Below are positions 42,109-51,255 of a stretch of DNA of 64,000 nt, piece by piece. This DNA comes from Clostridia bacterium (GTDB lineage: Bacteria > Bacillota > Clostridia > Oscillospirales > Acutalibacteraceae), in assembly GCA_017513525.1 (NCBI GenBank), contig JAFXFC010000021.1:1-64000 (forward strand), written 5' to 3'. Below the pieces are notes generated by a model. That model was not told where the DNA came from. It saw nothing but the letters and a program-made list of their open reading frames with translations, and searched no databases. Numbering within the stretch: the stretch's first letter is position 1; each line of letters starts with the position of its first letter. A program made the translations under genes and the position numbers.

Positions 42109-43319
42109 CGAATATATATAGGAGGAATGTCATATTCAGCATTTCCCGATAACGGGCAAGGAAGACAAAGATTATAAATTTTTGCTGCTGTCATATCAAG
42201 ATATGCATCTCGAACAGCTTTTTTATTATTACTGTCAATTTGCGACAGATTCATAATTACCGGAAGCTTCGCTGTTCTTTTCATTTCATGCAGCACTTCC
42301 CTACCTTTTTCGTTAAAACCTAAAATTCTGATATACGAAATATCATTGTTTATATCATCTCTTGTAATACCTAAAACAGCACTCAATAATATCTGCCTTA
42401 TTCTTGATAAAGTATATCGTTTTGTTTTGATAATATTGCAAATTTCATTAAGTGAAGATGAATTTTTGATTGCATCTGTTATTCTGTTTTCAATTCCTGC
42501 AGTTACGTTGTTGATGTTTAAGAAATATTCATTATCCAGTGATAAAAGTCTTGAAATACATACCTTTTCGAAGGTTTCTTTTGAAGTCGGGAATTGACCT
42601 GAGGAATAGGCATCACGATAACAGCTGAAAGCTTCGGTAGGCAAAAACTTTTCACAGGAGCATAAGGCTTTTTCTGTGTATTCTGCATCTTCGCGGTAAA
42701 TTATATCTCTTATGGCAGAAGCACTTGCAAATCTGTCTGTCGTTATTACCGAATCGTGGGCTACTCCTTTTCTTAATACGGAAAAAACAGAAACTTCAGG
42801 GAAAAATTCATCACGGGCGCGTAAATATTCGATAGCTAAAGTATTATTAGCATCCTTGAGCATTTCAGAATATTCCTCGCCGAAATGTTCGCTGAGATAA
42901 TTACTTAATGCAACAGGATAACTAATATCCTTATTGCTTGATTGAATAAATTTCTGTGTTTCAGAAGAATTCACTGCATCTTTGAGATTCTTCAATTCGT
43001 CAATACTGTTATTAGCACCAAATGAAATGTAACCTACAAGTCCTGTCGCATGAGCTGTTTTAATAAAACCGTCAGCAAATAAAGAAGCTGTTGAAACAGC
43101 ATATTTTAACGGCAATTCAATAACAAGATCGGCACCGCTCATTAAGGCGGCTTTTGCACGTTGATGTTTCTCGCAAATTGCAATATCTCCACGTTGGACG
43201 AAATTACCGCTCATAATACAAATTACGGCATCCGCACCATGCTCTTTTGTCATCTTAATATGATGTAAATGTCCGTTATGAAAAGGATTATATTCACATG
43301 CAATAAATGCAGCATTCAA
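42105..43319 (-). CDS. tmcAL: tRNA(Met) cytidine acetate ligase (YlbM family)
   Basis: TmcAL makes N4-acetylcytidine at the wobble position of elongator tRNA-Met using acetate and ATP. The 404-residue protein has the nucleotidyltransferase HxGH-type motif in EYNPFHNGHLHH, the segment CIMSGNFVQRGD, KHQRAKAAL and ADLVIELP, all hallmarks of the YlbM group. The start chosen is the TTG at 43319, six bases after GGAGAG; a TTG six codons upstream would precede the site. Its divergent neighbour ackA also concerns acetate, though a link is only suggestive. Confidence 0.9.
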   Translation of the reverse strand: MNAAFIACEYNPFHNGHLHHIKMTKEHGADAVICIMSGNFVQRGDIAICEKHQRAKAALMSGADLVIELPLKYAVSTASLFADGFIKTAHATGLVGYISFGANNSIDELKNLKDAVNSSETQKFIQSSNKDISYPVALSNYLSEHFGEEYSEMLKDANNTLAIEYLRARDEFFPEVSVFSVLRKGVAHDSVITTDRFASASAIRDIIYREDAEYTEKALCSCEKFLPTEAFSCYRDAYSSGQFPTSKETFEKVCISRLLSLDNEYFLNINNVTAGIENRITDAIKNSSSLNEICNIIKTKRYTLSRIRQILLSAVLGITRDDINNDISYIRILGFNEKGREVLHEMKRTAKLPVIMNLSQIDSNNKKAVRDAYLDMTAAKIYNLCLPCPLSGNAEYDIPPIYIR

Positions 43320-43348
43320 AAAAATCTCTCCAAACAATATTCTAATAC

Positions 43349-43377
43349 TTGAAAAATGGTAAATATAAGTATATAAT
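43349..43377 (+). promoter_or_regulatory. Promoter of ackA
   Basis: TTGAAA at 43349-43354 and TATAAT at 43372-43377 are spaced by 17 bases. Transcription begins about 35 bases before the ribosome binding site. Confidence 0.75.
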
Positions 43378-43420
43378 ACTAAAGGTTATAATATATTTCA
43401 ATAATTTCGGAGGTAAAAAA

Positions 43421-44626
43421 ATGAAAATTCTTGTTATCAATTGCGGCAGCTCCTCTCTTAAATATCAGCTTTTTGATATGGCAACCAATGAAATGCTTGC
43501 AAAAGGTATTTGTGAACAGATTGGTAGTGAAAGCACTTTTACTCACAAGGTATCTGCTGATGAATCAAAGAATTGCAAAGCAGTCAGCATGACTATGAAG
43601 GATCATGCCGATGCAATCAAAATCGTTATTGATACACTTACAAGCGCAGACAGAGGCGTTCTTACTTCAATGTCGGAAATTGCTGCAGTCGGACACAGAG
43701 TTCTTCACGGCGGTGAAAAGTTCAGCGGCTCTGTTCTTGTTAATGAAAAAGTTAAGGAAGCTATCAGAGAGTGCTTTGATTTAGGACCTCTTCATAATCC
43801 TGCAAATCTTATGGGTATTGAATCCTGTGAAAAGGTTATGCCCGGTGTTCCTCAGGTTGCAGTGTTTGACACAGGCTTCCATGCAACCATGCCTGATTAC
43901 GCATATATGTATGCTCTTCCCTACGAGTATTATGAAAAATACGGTATCCGCCGTTATGGTTTCCACGGTACTTCTCACAGATTTGTAAGCAAGAGATGTG
44001 TTGAGCTTCTCGGCGGTAATGCAGAAGGTACAAAGATAGTAACCTGCCACCTTGGTAACGGCTCATCCATTGCCGCTGTTAAGGACGGTAAATGTCTTGA
44101 TACTACAATGGGCGTTACTCCTCTTGAGGGTATTATGATGGGTACAAGATGCGGTTCTATTGACCCCGCTATCATTCCCATTATCATGAAAAAGGAAGGC
44201 CTTACTCCTGACGAAATGGACAGCGTTATGAACAAAAAGTCAGGTATGCTCGGCGTTACTCAGAAAACAAGCGATAACAGAACAATTGAATCTGATGCCA
44301 AAAACGGATGCGAAAGAGCTAAGCTCGTTGAATCGATGCTTTGCCATCAGCTCGTAAAATATATCGGCGGATTTGCAGCTGCAATGGGCGGCGTTGATGC
44401 TGTTGTATTTACAGGCGGTATCGGTGAAAACAATCCTCATTACCGTACAAGAGTTGCTGAAAAATTAGGCTTCCTTGGTACAGCTATCAATGAAGAAGCT
44501 AACGGCAAGCGCGGTGAAGAGTTAGAAATTTCTGTTCCCGGTTCAAAGGTTAAGCTCTTCGTTATCCCCACAAACGAAGAACTTATGATAGCACAGGATA
44601 CCTACGAGATCGTTACAGCTCTTTGA
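43421..44626 (+). CDS. ackA: Acetate kinase
   Basis: AckA converts acetyl phosphate and ADP to acetate and ATP, a main energy-yielding step of fermentation. The 401-residue protein begins with MKILVINCGSSSLKYQLFD, and has GHRVLHGGEKFSGS, FDTGFHATMP, RRYGFHGTSHRFV, HLGNGSSIAAV and VFTGGIGENN, all family signatures. The ATG at 43421 follows CGGAGG. The phosphotransacetylase gene, often adjacent, is not in the window. Confidence 0.97.
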   Translation: MKILVINCGSSSLKYQLFDMATNEMLAKGICEQIGSESTFTHKVSADESKNCKAVSMTMKDHADAIKIVIDTLTSADRGVLTSMSEIAAVGHRVLHGGEKFSGSVLVNEKVKEAIRECFDLGPLHNPANLMGIESCEKVMPGVPQVAVFDTGFHATMPDYAYMYALPYEYYEKYGIRRYGFHGTSHRFVSKRCVELLGGNAEGTKIVTCHLGNGSSIAAVKDGKCLDTTMGVTPLEGIMMGTRCGSIDPAIIPIIMKKEGLTPDEMDSVMNKKSGMLGVTQKTSDNRTIESDAKNGCERAKLVESMLCHQLVKYIGGFAAAMGGVDAVVFTGGIGENNPHYRTRVAEKLGFLGTAINEEANGKRGEELEISVPGSKVKLFVIPTNEELMIAQDTYEIVTAL

Positions 44627-44644
44627 TAAAATAATCAATTTAAT

Positions 44645-44677
44645 TAAAGCAAGTGCTGAAAAGTGCTTGCTTTTTTT
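44645..44677 (+). terminator. Terminator of ackA
   Basis: AAAGCAAGTGC pairs with GCACTTGCTTT-type complement (GTGCTTGCTTT) around a short loop and is followed by a T run, 20 bases after the stop. Confidence 0.85.
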
Positions 44678-44695
44678 GATAATACAGAGGTAAAA

Positions 44696-46342
44696 ATGAA
44701 AGTAATCAGTGCATGCTTAAATTCGAAATATATTCATTCTTCTTTATCTGTATGGTGCTTATATGCAGGTGTTAAAAAATACTGTTGTTCTGACATTGAT
44801 ATTGATGTTATGGAAACAACAATTAATTACGATAACAATAAGTTTTTGCAGGAGATAATAAATAAGAAACCGGATCTCATTTCTTTTTCATGTTATATCT
44901 GGAATATAAATAAAACATTAGAACTATGCCGTATCATTAAAGAACAATTAAATTGCAAAATCGTACTCGGAGGCCCCGAAGTCGCTTACAGAACAGCTCA
45001 AATTCTCGACAATTACGGATTTATTGATTTTGTTCTTACGGGTGAAGGCGAATGGGCATTTGCTTCACTGTTAAATGCGATTACTGCCGATTGTAATTTT
45101 TCAGCAGTAGAGGGACTTTCTTTCAGAAACGAGAAAAAAATATTTATTAACCCCGAAATTGAGCATAATGAAACTCCCCCGTCACCTTACTGTGATAAAT
45201 ATTTTGAAAAACTGTCAGGCCGTATTGCGTATATAGAAACTTCGAGAGGTTGTCCGTTCAGATGTGCTTACTGCCTTTCAGGTAGAGTATCAAATCTTCG
45301 CTTTTTTGATTTGTCGCAGATTAAAACTGATTTATTTTTGTTAGCTAAAAGCGGCACTAAAACCATAAAGTTTGTTGACAGAACTTTCAATGCATCTGTA
45401 CATCACTGTAATGAGATTCTTACATTTATCAAGGATAATTTCGGGAATTCAGATTACAAAAATGTTTGCTTTCATTTTGAAATTGCTGCTGACATACTTC
45501 ATAACAGTACGCTTGAAATATTATCGGAAATGCCCCAAGGTCTCGTTCAGCTTGAAATTGGTATTCAATCTTTTAATGAAACTACATTAAAGCATATTAA
45601 CAGAAAATCTGACATAAAAAGACTAATCGAAAATATTAAGAAATTAATAAGTTTAAGAAACATTCATGTCCATATTGATTTGATTGCGGGACTAAGCTTT
45701 GAAGATATAGAAAGCTTTATAGCAGGCTTTAATAAGGCTTATCTTCTTAAAGCTGATATGCTTCAATTAGGTTTTCTGAAATTGCTTCATGGAGCTGATA
45801 TGAGAGAAAAAAGGCAAGAATTTCCATGTGAATTCTCAGTTGATCCGCCATATGAAGTGATTTCTACACCATGGATTAATGAAGATGAAATATTTGAATT
45901 AAAACGGTGTGAAGATGCACTTGACAGATTATATAACAGCGGACGCTTTTTACTGACTCTTGGTTATCTTATTGATGATATAGGTTTTACTCCTTATGAA
46001 TTATTTGCTCAATTCGGAAAAGAATATGATTTTAATAATATCACTCTAACGGATTTTGTTGTCTGTCTTTTTGTTTATTTCAGTAAGTTTTCTGATCCTA
46101 TAATTTTAAGAGAAAAAATTTGTTGTGATCTTATTGCTTCTTCGGTTAACATCACTCTCCCCGAACAACTCAAAATTTATGATCCTAAATATAAACAATT
46201 AAAAAAGTATTTTTCTGAAAAACTCAATCAGAATATAAAAATGGTCATTCTTAATAGCTGCAATAAAGTTTATATAATACCTGAGAATGCAAGAAAGAAT
46301 TTGAACGGCAGATTTGAAGGTTTGTATTTTGATATACCGTAA
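44696..46342 (+). CDS. Cobalamin-binding radical SAM protein with C-terminal DUF4080-like domain
   Basis: The 548-residue protein has an N-terminal B12-binding-like Rossmann domain (LISFSCYIWNINKT, IVLGGPEVAYR), a radical SAM barrel with the cluster motif CPFRCAYC (about residues 185-195), and a C-terminal domain resembling DUF4080. Related proteins are common in anaerobes, but the reaction is unknown; methylthiolation or methylation are possibilities. The ATG at 44696 follows AGAGG. It lies just after the ackA terminator and before tRNA-Ser. Confidence 0.85.
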   Translation: MKVISACLNSKYIHSSLSVWCLYAGVKKYCCSDIDIDVMETTINYDNNKFLQEIINKKPDLISFSCYIWNINKTLELCRIIKEQLNCKIVLGGPEVAYRTAQILDNYGFIDFVLTGEGEWAFASLLNAITADCNFSAVEGLSFRNEKKIFINPEIEHNETPPSPYCDKYFEKLSGRIAYIETSRGCPFRCAYCLSGRVSNLRFFDLSQIKTDLFLLAKSGTKTIKFVDRTFNASVHHCNEILTFIKDNFGNSDYKNVCFHFEIAADILHNSTLEILSEMPQGLVQLEIGIQSFNETTLKHINRKSDIKRLIENIKKLISLRNIHVHIDLIAGLSFEDIESFIAGFNKAYLLKADMLQLGFLKLLHGADMREKRQEFPCEFSVDPPYEVISTPWINEDEIFELKRCEDALDRLYNSGRFLLTLGYLIDDIGFTPYELFAQFGKEYDFNNITLTDFVVCLFVYFSKFSDPIILREKICCDLIASSVNITLPEQLKIYDPKYKQLKKYFSEKLNQNIKMVILNSCNKVYIIPENARKNLNGRFEGLYFDIP

Positions 46343-46365
46343 GGAATTATTAATTATTATGTGAC

Positions 46366-46394
46366 TTGACAATCAAATAAGTATTTGATAAAAT
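46366..46394 (+). promoter_or_regulatory. Promoter of tRNA-Ser (CGA)
   Basis: TTGACA at 46366-46371 and TAAAAT at 46389-46394 are spaced by 17 bases, about 20 bases before the tRNA. Confidence 0.85.
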
Positions 46395-46413
46395 ACTCCT
46401 GTTCACATAAAAT

Positions 46414-46506
46414 GGAGATGTACCCAAGAGGCTGAAGGGTCCGCACTCGAAATGCGGTAGGTCGGCTTAAACCGGCGCAAGAGTTCAAATCTCTTCATCT
46501 CCGCCA
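46414..46506 (+). tRNA. tRNA-Ser (anticodon CGA)
   Basis: Acceptor arms GGAGATG and CATCTCC pair fully, the discriminator is G and CCA is encoded. The arm CCGCA/TGCGG encloses CTCGAAA, giving anticodon CGA. The long variable arm identifies a class II tRNA as expected for serine. Confidence 0.95.
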
Positions 46507-46507
46507 T

Positions 46508-46567
46508 AAATAAAGCACCGTTGTATATGAATGATCAGTTCTTTGCTTCGGTGTTTTATTTTTTTAT
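46508..46567 (+). terminator. Terminator of tRNA-Ser
   Basis: AAATAAAGCACCG pairs with CGGTGTTTTATTT around a long loop of about 28 bases, ending in T-rich sequence. Confidence 0.6.
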
Positions 46568-46659
46568 ATTAAAATGTGTATATTTCGAAAATATCTGCAA
46601 ATAAGTATTATGTATGATTTACAACATAAAATATTAGATGTTTTTGAGAGGTTGATAAA

Positions 46660-47094
46660 ATGATAGAACAGGATACAATTAAACTTTTAAGAGAATGTGA
46701 TGCCGGTGTTAAAATGGGCATAAAATCTATAAGTGAAGTTATAGACAGAGTTGAATCATCCGATTTCAGAAAAATTTTAACTGATAATAAACTTGAACAT
46801 GAGAAGCTTGAAGCGGAAATTCAGAAGGAATTGATACGATTTGAGGATGCGGGCAAGGATCCGAATTTTATGGCAAAAAGTATGTCATGGATGAAAACAA
46901 ATGTAATGCTCGGGTTAAATGATTCCGACAAAACTATTGCAGATCTTATTACTGACGGCTGCAATATGGGTGTAAAATCACTTAATGAATATCTAAATGA
47001 TTATAAAGCTGCAGAAGAATTTGCAAAAGATATTACAAAAAGACTTATTAATCTTGAAGAAAGATTAACAGTTGATATAAGAGATTATTTGTAA
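46660..47094 (+). CDS. Four-helix-bundle protein of unknown function
   Basis: The 144-residue protein is predicted to be all helical, with heptad-like patterns (GVKMGIKSISEVIDRVESS, KLEHEKLEAEIQKELIRF) and a repeated GVKxGxKS/GVKSLNEYL theme at both ends, suggesting a ferritin-like or DUF2383-type four-helix bundle. The Glu and His residues could bind metal, but no clear di-iron site can be assigned. AGAGGT precedes the ATG. It stands alone between tRNA-Ser and DUF4317. Confidence 0.6.
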   Translation: MIEQDTIKLLRECDAGVKMGIKSISEVIDRVESSDFRKILTDNKLEHEKLEAEIQKELIRFEDAGKDPNFMAKSMSWMKTNVMLGLNDSDKTIADLITDGCNMGVKSLNEYLNDYKAAEEFAKDITKRLINLEERLTVDIRDYL

Positions 47095-47097
47095 AAA

Positions 47098-47125
47098 TAA
47101 GCCGCCAAATTCGCTTGGCGGCTTA
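47098..47125 (+). terminator. Hairpin terminator after the four-helix gene
   Basis: TAAGCCGCCAA pairs with TTGGCGGCTTA around a six-base loop. The T run after it is weak. Confidence 0.75.
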
Positions 47126-47146
47126 AATTAGTTGTTTTATATCTAG

Positions 47147-47175
47147 TTGAAATATATGTAATTTTAGAGTATAAT
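47147..47175 (+). promoter_or_regulatory. Promoter of the DUF4317 gene
   Basis: TTGAAA at 47147-47152 and TATAAT at 47170-47175 are spaced by 17 bases, with a leader of about 20 bases. Confidence 0.75.
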
Positions 47176-47203
47176 TATTTAGAAAATTAAAGGAGAAATT
47201 AGT

Positions 47204-48337
47204 ATGAACGACAAGGAATTAAGAGAAATCAGACGAAGATTCAGATCCAATAAAAATAATATCATGAGCATCAAAGGTTGTATTGTTGATCATGAAAAAA
47301 ATATTAAATCTTACATAAATCAATCAATGATAAATACTTTATCCGATGACAGTGAAAAACTGTTGTCTTTAATGAAAAAATCATTATCTGGCTCCGTTGG
47401 TATTAACTTATTTGATCTTGAATATCAATCAATGCAGGTTATGGATAGTGAAGAACATAAGCTTCTCATGGAACTGAGAAATTCCAAATTAGTTAATGAA
47501 GATGCACTAAACATTTTTTTTAATAAAGTTATTGAATCTGTTAATTTTGAAGGTAGCTTCGCAATACTTCTCGCTTGTGACGATTATGATGTATTTTCTT
47601 ATAATGAATCCGGTGAGAGAGAAGAAGAATCTAATTCTGTGTTTACATATATTGTGTGCAGTATCTGTTCCATAAAGGATGCAAAACCAAGTTTATATTA
47701 CAGTGACTTTGATAACACATTCAGAACCACAGATAAGTTCTCATTGTTAGGGAACCCTGAAATAGGATTTATGTTCCCCACCTTTGATGACAGAGCGACA
47801 AATATTTATAAAGCGCAATTCTATTCAAAGGATGTATCAAATACTTATCCTGATTTTATTAAAAATATTTTTAATGTCCTCTCTCCTATGGCGTCAACAA
47901 TACAAAAAGACAGCTTCGGTTTATGCTTAAATGAAACCTTGTCTGACGATTGCAGCTTTAATGTTATCAGATCAGTGCATGAGCACGTCTCGGAGCTTGT
48001 TCAGGAGCATAAAATATCAAAGCAGGAAGAACCTCTCAGGCTTTCAAAAAACAGTTTCAGAACCGTACTTGAATCTTGCGGAGTTTCTGATGAAAAGGTT
48101 GAAAACTTTGAAAGTAAATTTGATGAGTCATTCGGAAAAAATGCTGAAATCGTGCCATCAGCCATAATAGATGTTAAGAAATTTGAAGTTTCAACTCCCT
48201 ATGTTTCTATTAAAGTTGATCCCGAACGCAGTGATCTTATATCAACTCAGATTATAAACGGTTCAAGATATATCCTTATCCGTGCCAATGATTCGGTTGA
48301 GGTCAACGGTGTAAATATTGATTTTCATGCTGATTAA
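47204..48337 (+). CDS. DUF4317 family protein
   Basis: The 377-residue protein matches the DUF4317 family of Firmicutes from memory of its pattern: ELREIRRRFRSNKNNI at the N-terminus, GCIVDHEKNI, and ETLSDDCSFNVIRSVHEHV in the central part. No catalytic motif or membrane segment is apparent. It has its own promoter. The function is unknown. Confidence 0.8.
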   Translation: MNDKELREIRRRFRSNKNNIMSIKGCIVDHEKNIKSYINQSMINTLSDDSEKLLSLMKKSLSGSVGINLFDLEYQSMQVMDSEEHKLLMELRNSKLVNEDALNIFFNKVIESVNFEGSFAILLACDDYDVFSYNESGEREEESNSVFTYIVCSICSIKDAKPSLYYSDFDNTFRTTDKFSLLGNPEIGFMFPTFDDRATNIYKAQFYSKDVSNTYPDFIKNIFNVLSPMASTIQKDSFGLCLNETLSDDCSFNVIRSVHEHVSELVQEHKISKQEEPLRLSKNSFRTVLESCGVSDEKVENFESKFDESFGKNAEIVPSAIIDVKKFEVSTPYVSIKVDPERSDLISTQIINGSRYILIRANDSVEVNGVNIDFHAD

Positions 48338-48347
48338 CATTAAAATA

Positions 48348-48959
48348 TTAATAATTTATCAGCCCGTCAAATAATATCTGAAATACCATAGCGGTTAAAG
48401 CGGATGCAACGCACAGCAAAATTATCAGTATATAAGATATTATATATTCTTTAATTTTAATTTCTGCTCTTTTTCCAAAAAAAACATATGAAGCAATAGA
48501 TGCAGACATATCTAACGAAATTCCAGAAGAGATTATTATCAGTAATGCAATTACCGTTGCAACCGGTAATTGCATTAAAATAAATGATAACAGCCCTTTG
48601 AGTCCGCAAGTAAACAGCAATGTTCCGCTTATTACACCGAATGCCATACCGTTTAATATCGGAAGCGGTAATATGAATGTTATTCCGATACTGCATAAGC
48701 CTGAACAAAAGCTGATTATGATGATTATAACAGAATACATTAATGTATTGATAAAATACTCAATCGGCTTATTATTAGCCAGAATACTTTCAGTTGTATT
48801 AAAAATATCAACTGATGTTGCCGCTAAAACACTTCCGATAATCAGCCCGCAAAGAAATAAACTATTTAACAAAATTAGATTGCTGTTGGATTTTAACATG
48901 GAAGCAAATCCGAAAAAATCAAAATTTCTTTTTTTTGTATAAATCATTAATCTTTTCAT
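48348..48959 (-). CDS. SpoIIM-like membrane protein
   Basis: The 203-residue protein has about five membrane helices. The N-terminal helix with LCGLIIGSVLAA and the central LPLPILNGMAFGVISGTLLF plus QLPVATVIALLIIISSGISL resemble the SpoIIM family, whose founding member helps forespore engulfment peptidoglycan degradation. Identity is weak and a general membrane protein remains possible. It follows the YrzE-like gene by 15 bases in the same direction. Confidence 0.6.
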   Translation of the reverse strand: MKRLMIYTKKRNFDFFGFASMLKSNSNLILLNSLFLCGLIIGSVLAATSVDIFNTTESILANNKPIEYFINTLMYSVIIIIISFCSGLCSIGITFILPLPILNGMAFGVISGTLLFTCGLKGLLSFILMQLPVATVIALLIIISSGISLDMSASIASYVFFGKRAEIKIKEYIISYILIILLCVASALTAMVFQILFDGLINY

Positions 48960-48974
48960 TTTCTGCCTTCTTTA

Positions 48975-49361
48975 TTATTTAAGATTAGATGAAATAATAC
49001 CTCCGACAGCACCGAAAAGCACCGTTAAAGGAATTATAAGGAAGGTCAGCAAATTTATAGAAAATGAGTTAAAAATAAAAATTGTTAAAAATGCTATTAC
49101 AGCTACTATAAGTGATGATAAACTTCCCCAAATTATACCCCGGCTTTGTGTAAGTTTTCCTGCAAGAAGCCCGCTTATAAGCCCTGAAACTATTGAAACA
49201 GGTATCCAGAAGAATTTTATATATTCAGATGGAATATCGTTTTTTACTAAAACAAAGGCACAAAGCATCAATATAATTACAGCTGAAAACACGCCAAACA
49301 ATGTGCTCAATGCTATATTAACGATTTTAGAAGATGATTTTATTAATTTTTTCTTAGCCAT
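48975..49361 (-). CDS. YrzE/TIGR04086-like membrane protein
   Basis: The 128-residue protein has four predicted membrane helices with a Gly-rich pair (FWIPVSIVSGLISGLLAGKL and TVLFGAVGGIISS), matching the TIGR04086 (YrzE) family in pattern. It lies downstream of queA, tgt and yajC in the same order as in Bacillus subtilis, which supports the assignment. AAAGGAG precedes the ATG. The function is unknown. Confidence 0.75.
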   Translation of the reverse strand: MAKKKLIKSSSKIVNIALSTLFGVFSAVIILMLCAFVLVKNDIPSEYIKFFWIPVSIVSGLISGLLAGKLTQSRGIIWGSLSSLIVAVIAFLTIFIFNSFSINLLTFLIIPLTVLFGAVGGIISSNLK

Positions 49362-49411
49362 ATTATTTTCTCCTTTTATGTTGTCCGTTAAACAATATGA
49401 AGGAGCTTTTT

Positions 49412-49513
49412 ATTTTATGACAAGAAAACGGCTTCGCCGAAGCCTATCGGCGACCGTTTTCGAATAGTCCATCGCCGTGGGAAGCTTTCTTCCCGTTCGG
49501 CGGGACATAAAAT
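49412..49513. repeat. Second multi-hairpin element with terminal inverted repeat
   Basis: The 102-bp block is bounded by ATTTTATG (49412-49419) and its exact complement CATAAAAT (49506-49513). Inside are two long hairpins. The first, at 49424-49461, pairs GAAAACGG and TCGCCGA with TCGGCGA and CCGTTTTC. The second, at 49467-49506, pairs GTCC, CGCCG and GGGAAG with CTTCCC, CGGCG and GGAC. It contains no gene. It is a candidate REP- or MITE-like repeat. Confidence 0.55.
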
Positions 49514-49514
49514 C

Positions 49515-49580
49515 TTTTTACATTATAGGAAGGACTTTCCTATAATGTAAAAAAAGCTGCAACTTAAAGTTACAGCTTAA
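49515..49580 (-). terminator. Tandem terminator hairpins after yajC
   Basis: One hairpin (AAGCTGCAACTT with AAAGTTACAGCTT, 49554-49578) is followed in the yajC direction by a U run. A second, 16-bp A/T-flanked hairpin (ACATTATAGGAA with TTTCCTATAATGT, about 49516-49554) directly follows. Together they separate yajC from the YrzE-like gene. Confidence 0.75.
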
Positions 49581-49584
49581 AAAT

Positions 49585-50019
49585 TTATTCTTCGTTTTTC
49601 TTTGATCTTCTCTTTGAAGCTTTCTTTTCTTCTTTTTCTGCAGCCTTTGCAGCTTCAAATGCAGCCTTTTCGCTTTCAGCTCTTTCGTTAGCAGTATTAT
49701 TAGTCTGAATAGCCCAACGCATAATTTTCATCTTAACTCTGTCTGCGCCTGTTTCAAGAACGATCGAATCTTCTTTAACTGTTACTACTCTTCCGTTAAT
49801 TCCGCCGATTGTTGTGATTTCATCACCGATCTGAACTGAATCGCGAAGCTTCTGTTCTTCCTGCTGTTTCTTTTTCTGAGGTCTTATCATGATGAAGTAC
49901 ATAACAACAAGCATTACAACCATCATTATGATCATAGTAAATGAACTGCCGCTGCTACCCTCAGCTGTAGCACCGGTGCCGGTGCCCATGCAAAGATAAT
50001 TTAAGGTGTTGAATAACAT
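49585..50019 (-). CDS. yajC: Preprotein translocase subunit YajC
   Basis: YajC is a small membrane partner of SecDF. The 144-residue protein has one membrane helix (FTMIIMMVVMLVVMYFIMI), then the signature RPQKKKQQE and a beta-rich domain QIGDEITTIGGINGRVV. It is longer than the usual YajC because of a C-terminal Ala/Glu/Lys-rich tail of about 50 residues. It lies after tgt as in many Firmicutes. GGAGG precedes the ATG. Confidence 0.93.
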   Translation of the reverse strand: MLFNTLNYLCMGTGTGATAEGSSGSSFTMIIMMVVMLVVMYFIMIRPQKKKQQEEQKLRDSVQIGDEITTIGGINGRVVTVKEDSIVLETGADRVKMKIMRWAIQTNNTANERAESEKAAFEAAKAAEKEEKKASKRRSKKNEE

Positions 50020-50098
50020 GAGATTTCCTCCAAATACAATAATGCAATAATTATAACTAAATAAAAGTTTAATTTCAAGTATTTTTGCGATATTTTTA

Positions 50099-51244
50099 TT
50101 ATAATTGTTCTAAAACAGCTCTCTTATCAAGAACATTAATATATTTTGCATAAAACTCTTCAAATGTGCCATTGTCAAGAGAGTCTCTGATTTTCTCCAT
50201 AAGTGAATTATAGAAATAAAGATTGTGCATTACAGCAAGTCTTAAACCGAGAACCTCTTTTGCTTTTAGCAAGTGTCTTAAATATGCTCTGGAATGATGT
50301 CTGCATACGGGACAGTCACATTCAGCATCAACAGGTCTTATATCTTTTTCAAAACGAGCATTATTAAGATTAATAATTCCGTTCCATGTAAATAAATGTC
50401 CGTGACGGGCATTTCTAGAGGGCATTACGCAGTCAAAAAGATCAACTCCGCGGTGAACAGCCTCAAGGATATTAACGGGGGTACCTACGCCCATAAGATA
50501 GCGGATCTTTTCTTTCGGCATATGCGGCTCTACAGCAGAAATAATTTCATACATGACTTCTGCCGGTTCTCCGACTGCAAGACCGCCTATTGCATAGCCG
50601 TCCAGATCCAGCTTTGATATTTCCTGCATATGTTTTACACGAAGTTCAGGAAACGTACAGCCTTGATTTATTCCAAATAACAGCTGATTTTTATTTACGG
50701 TATCATGCAATGCGTTTAATCTTTCATGCTCTTCTTTACATCTCAAAAGCCAGCGTGTGGTTCTGTCGCAAGAAAGTTTTGAATAATCAAATGTAGAAGG
50801 ATTTTCAACGCATTCATCGAAAGCCATTGCGATTGTTGAACCGAGATTTGACTGAATTTGCATACTTTCTTCAGGTCCCATAAATATTTTTCTACCGTCG
50901 ATGTGAGAATTAAAAGTAACCCCTTCTTCTTTTATAGAGCGTAGTTTTGCAAGGGAAAACACCTGAAACCCGCCTGAGTCAGTAAGTATCGGCTTGTCCC
51001 ATCCCGTAAATTTGTGAAGACCGCCCATTTCCTTAATTGCCTTGTCACCCGTTCTTACATGAAGATGATAGGTGTTGCAAAGCATCACCTGACAGTTTAT
51101 GTCCATAAGATCAAATGCTGACAAACCGCCTTTAATTGCGGCAGTGGTGGCAACATTCATAAAACCGGGAGTCTGAACTGTGCCGTGAACCGTGGTAAAT
51201 TCTCCACGTCGGGCACTTCCCTCTTGTTTTAATAATTTATACAT
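50099..51244 (-). CDS. tgt: Queuine/preQ1 tRNA-guanine transglycosylase
   Basis: Tgt exchanges guanine 34 for preQ1 in tRNAs with GUN anticodons. The 381-residue protein has TVHGTVQTPGFMNV, the nucleophile-region ILTDSGGFQVFSL, AIGGLAVGEP, GVDLFDCVMPSRNARHG and the zinc-site CDCPVCRHHSRAYLRHL. It starts 11 bases after queA, so the two form an operon. GAGGT precedes the ATG. Confidence 0.96.
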   Translation of the reverse strand: MYKLLKQEGSARRGEFTTVHGTVQTPGFMNVATTAAIKGGLSAFDLMDINCQVMLCNTYHLHVRTGDKAIKEMGGLHKFTGWDKPILTDSGGFQVFSLAKLRSIKEEGVTFNSHIDGRKIFMGPEESMQIQSNLGSTIAMAFDECVENPSTFDYSKLSCDRTTRWLLRCKEEHERLNALHDTVNKNQLLFGINQGCTFPELRVKHMQEISKLDLDGYAIGGLAVGEPAEVMYEIISAVEPHMPKEKIRYLMGVGTPVNILEAVHRGVDLFDCVMPSRNARHGHLFTWNGIINLNNARFEKDIRPVDAECDCPVCRHHSRAYLRHLLKAKEVLGLRLAVMHNLYFYNSLMEKIRDSLDNGTFEEFYAKYINVLDKRAVLEQL

Positions 51245-51255
51245 TCTTTTTACCT

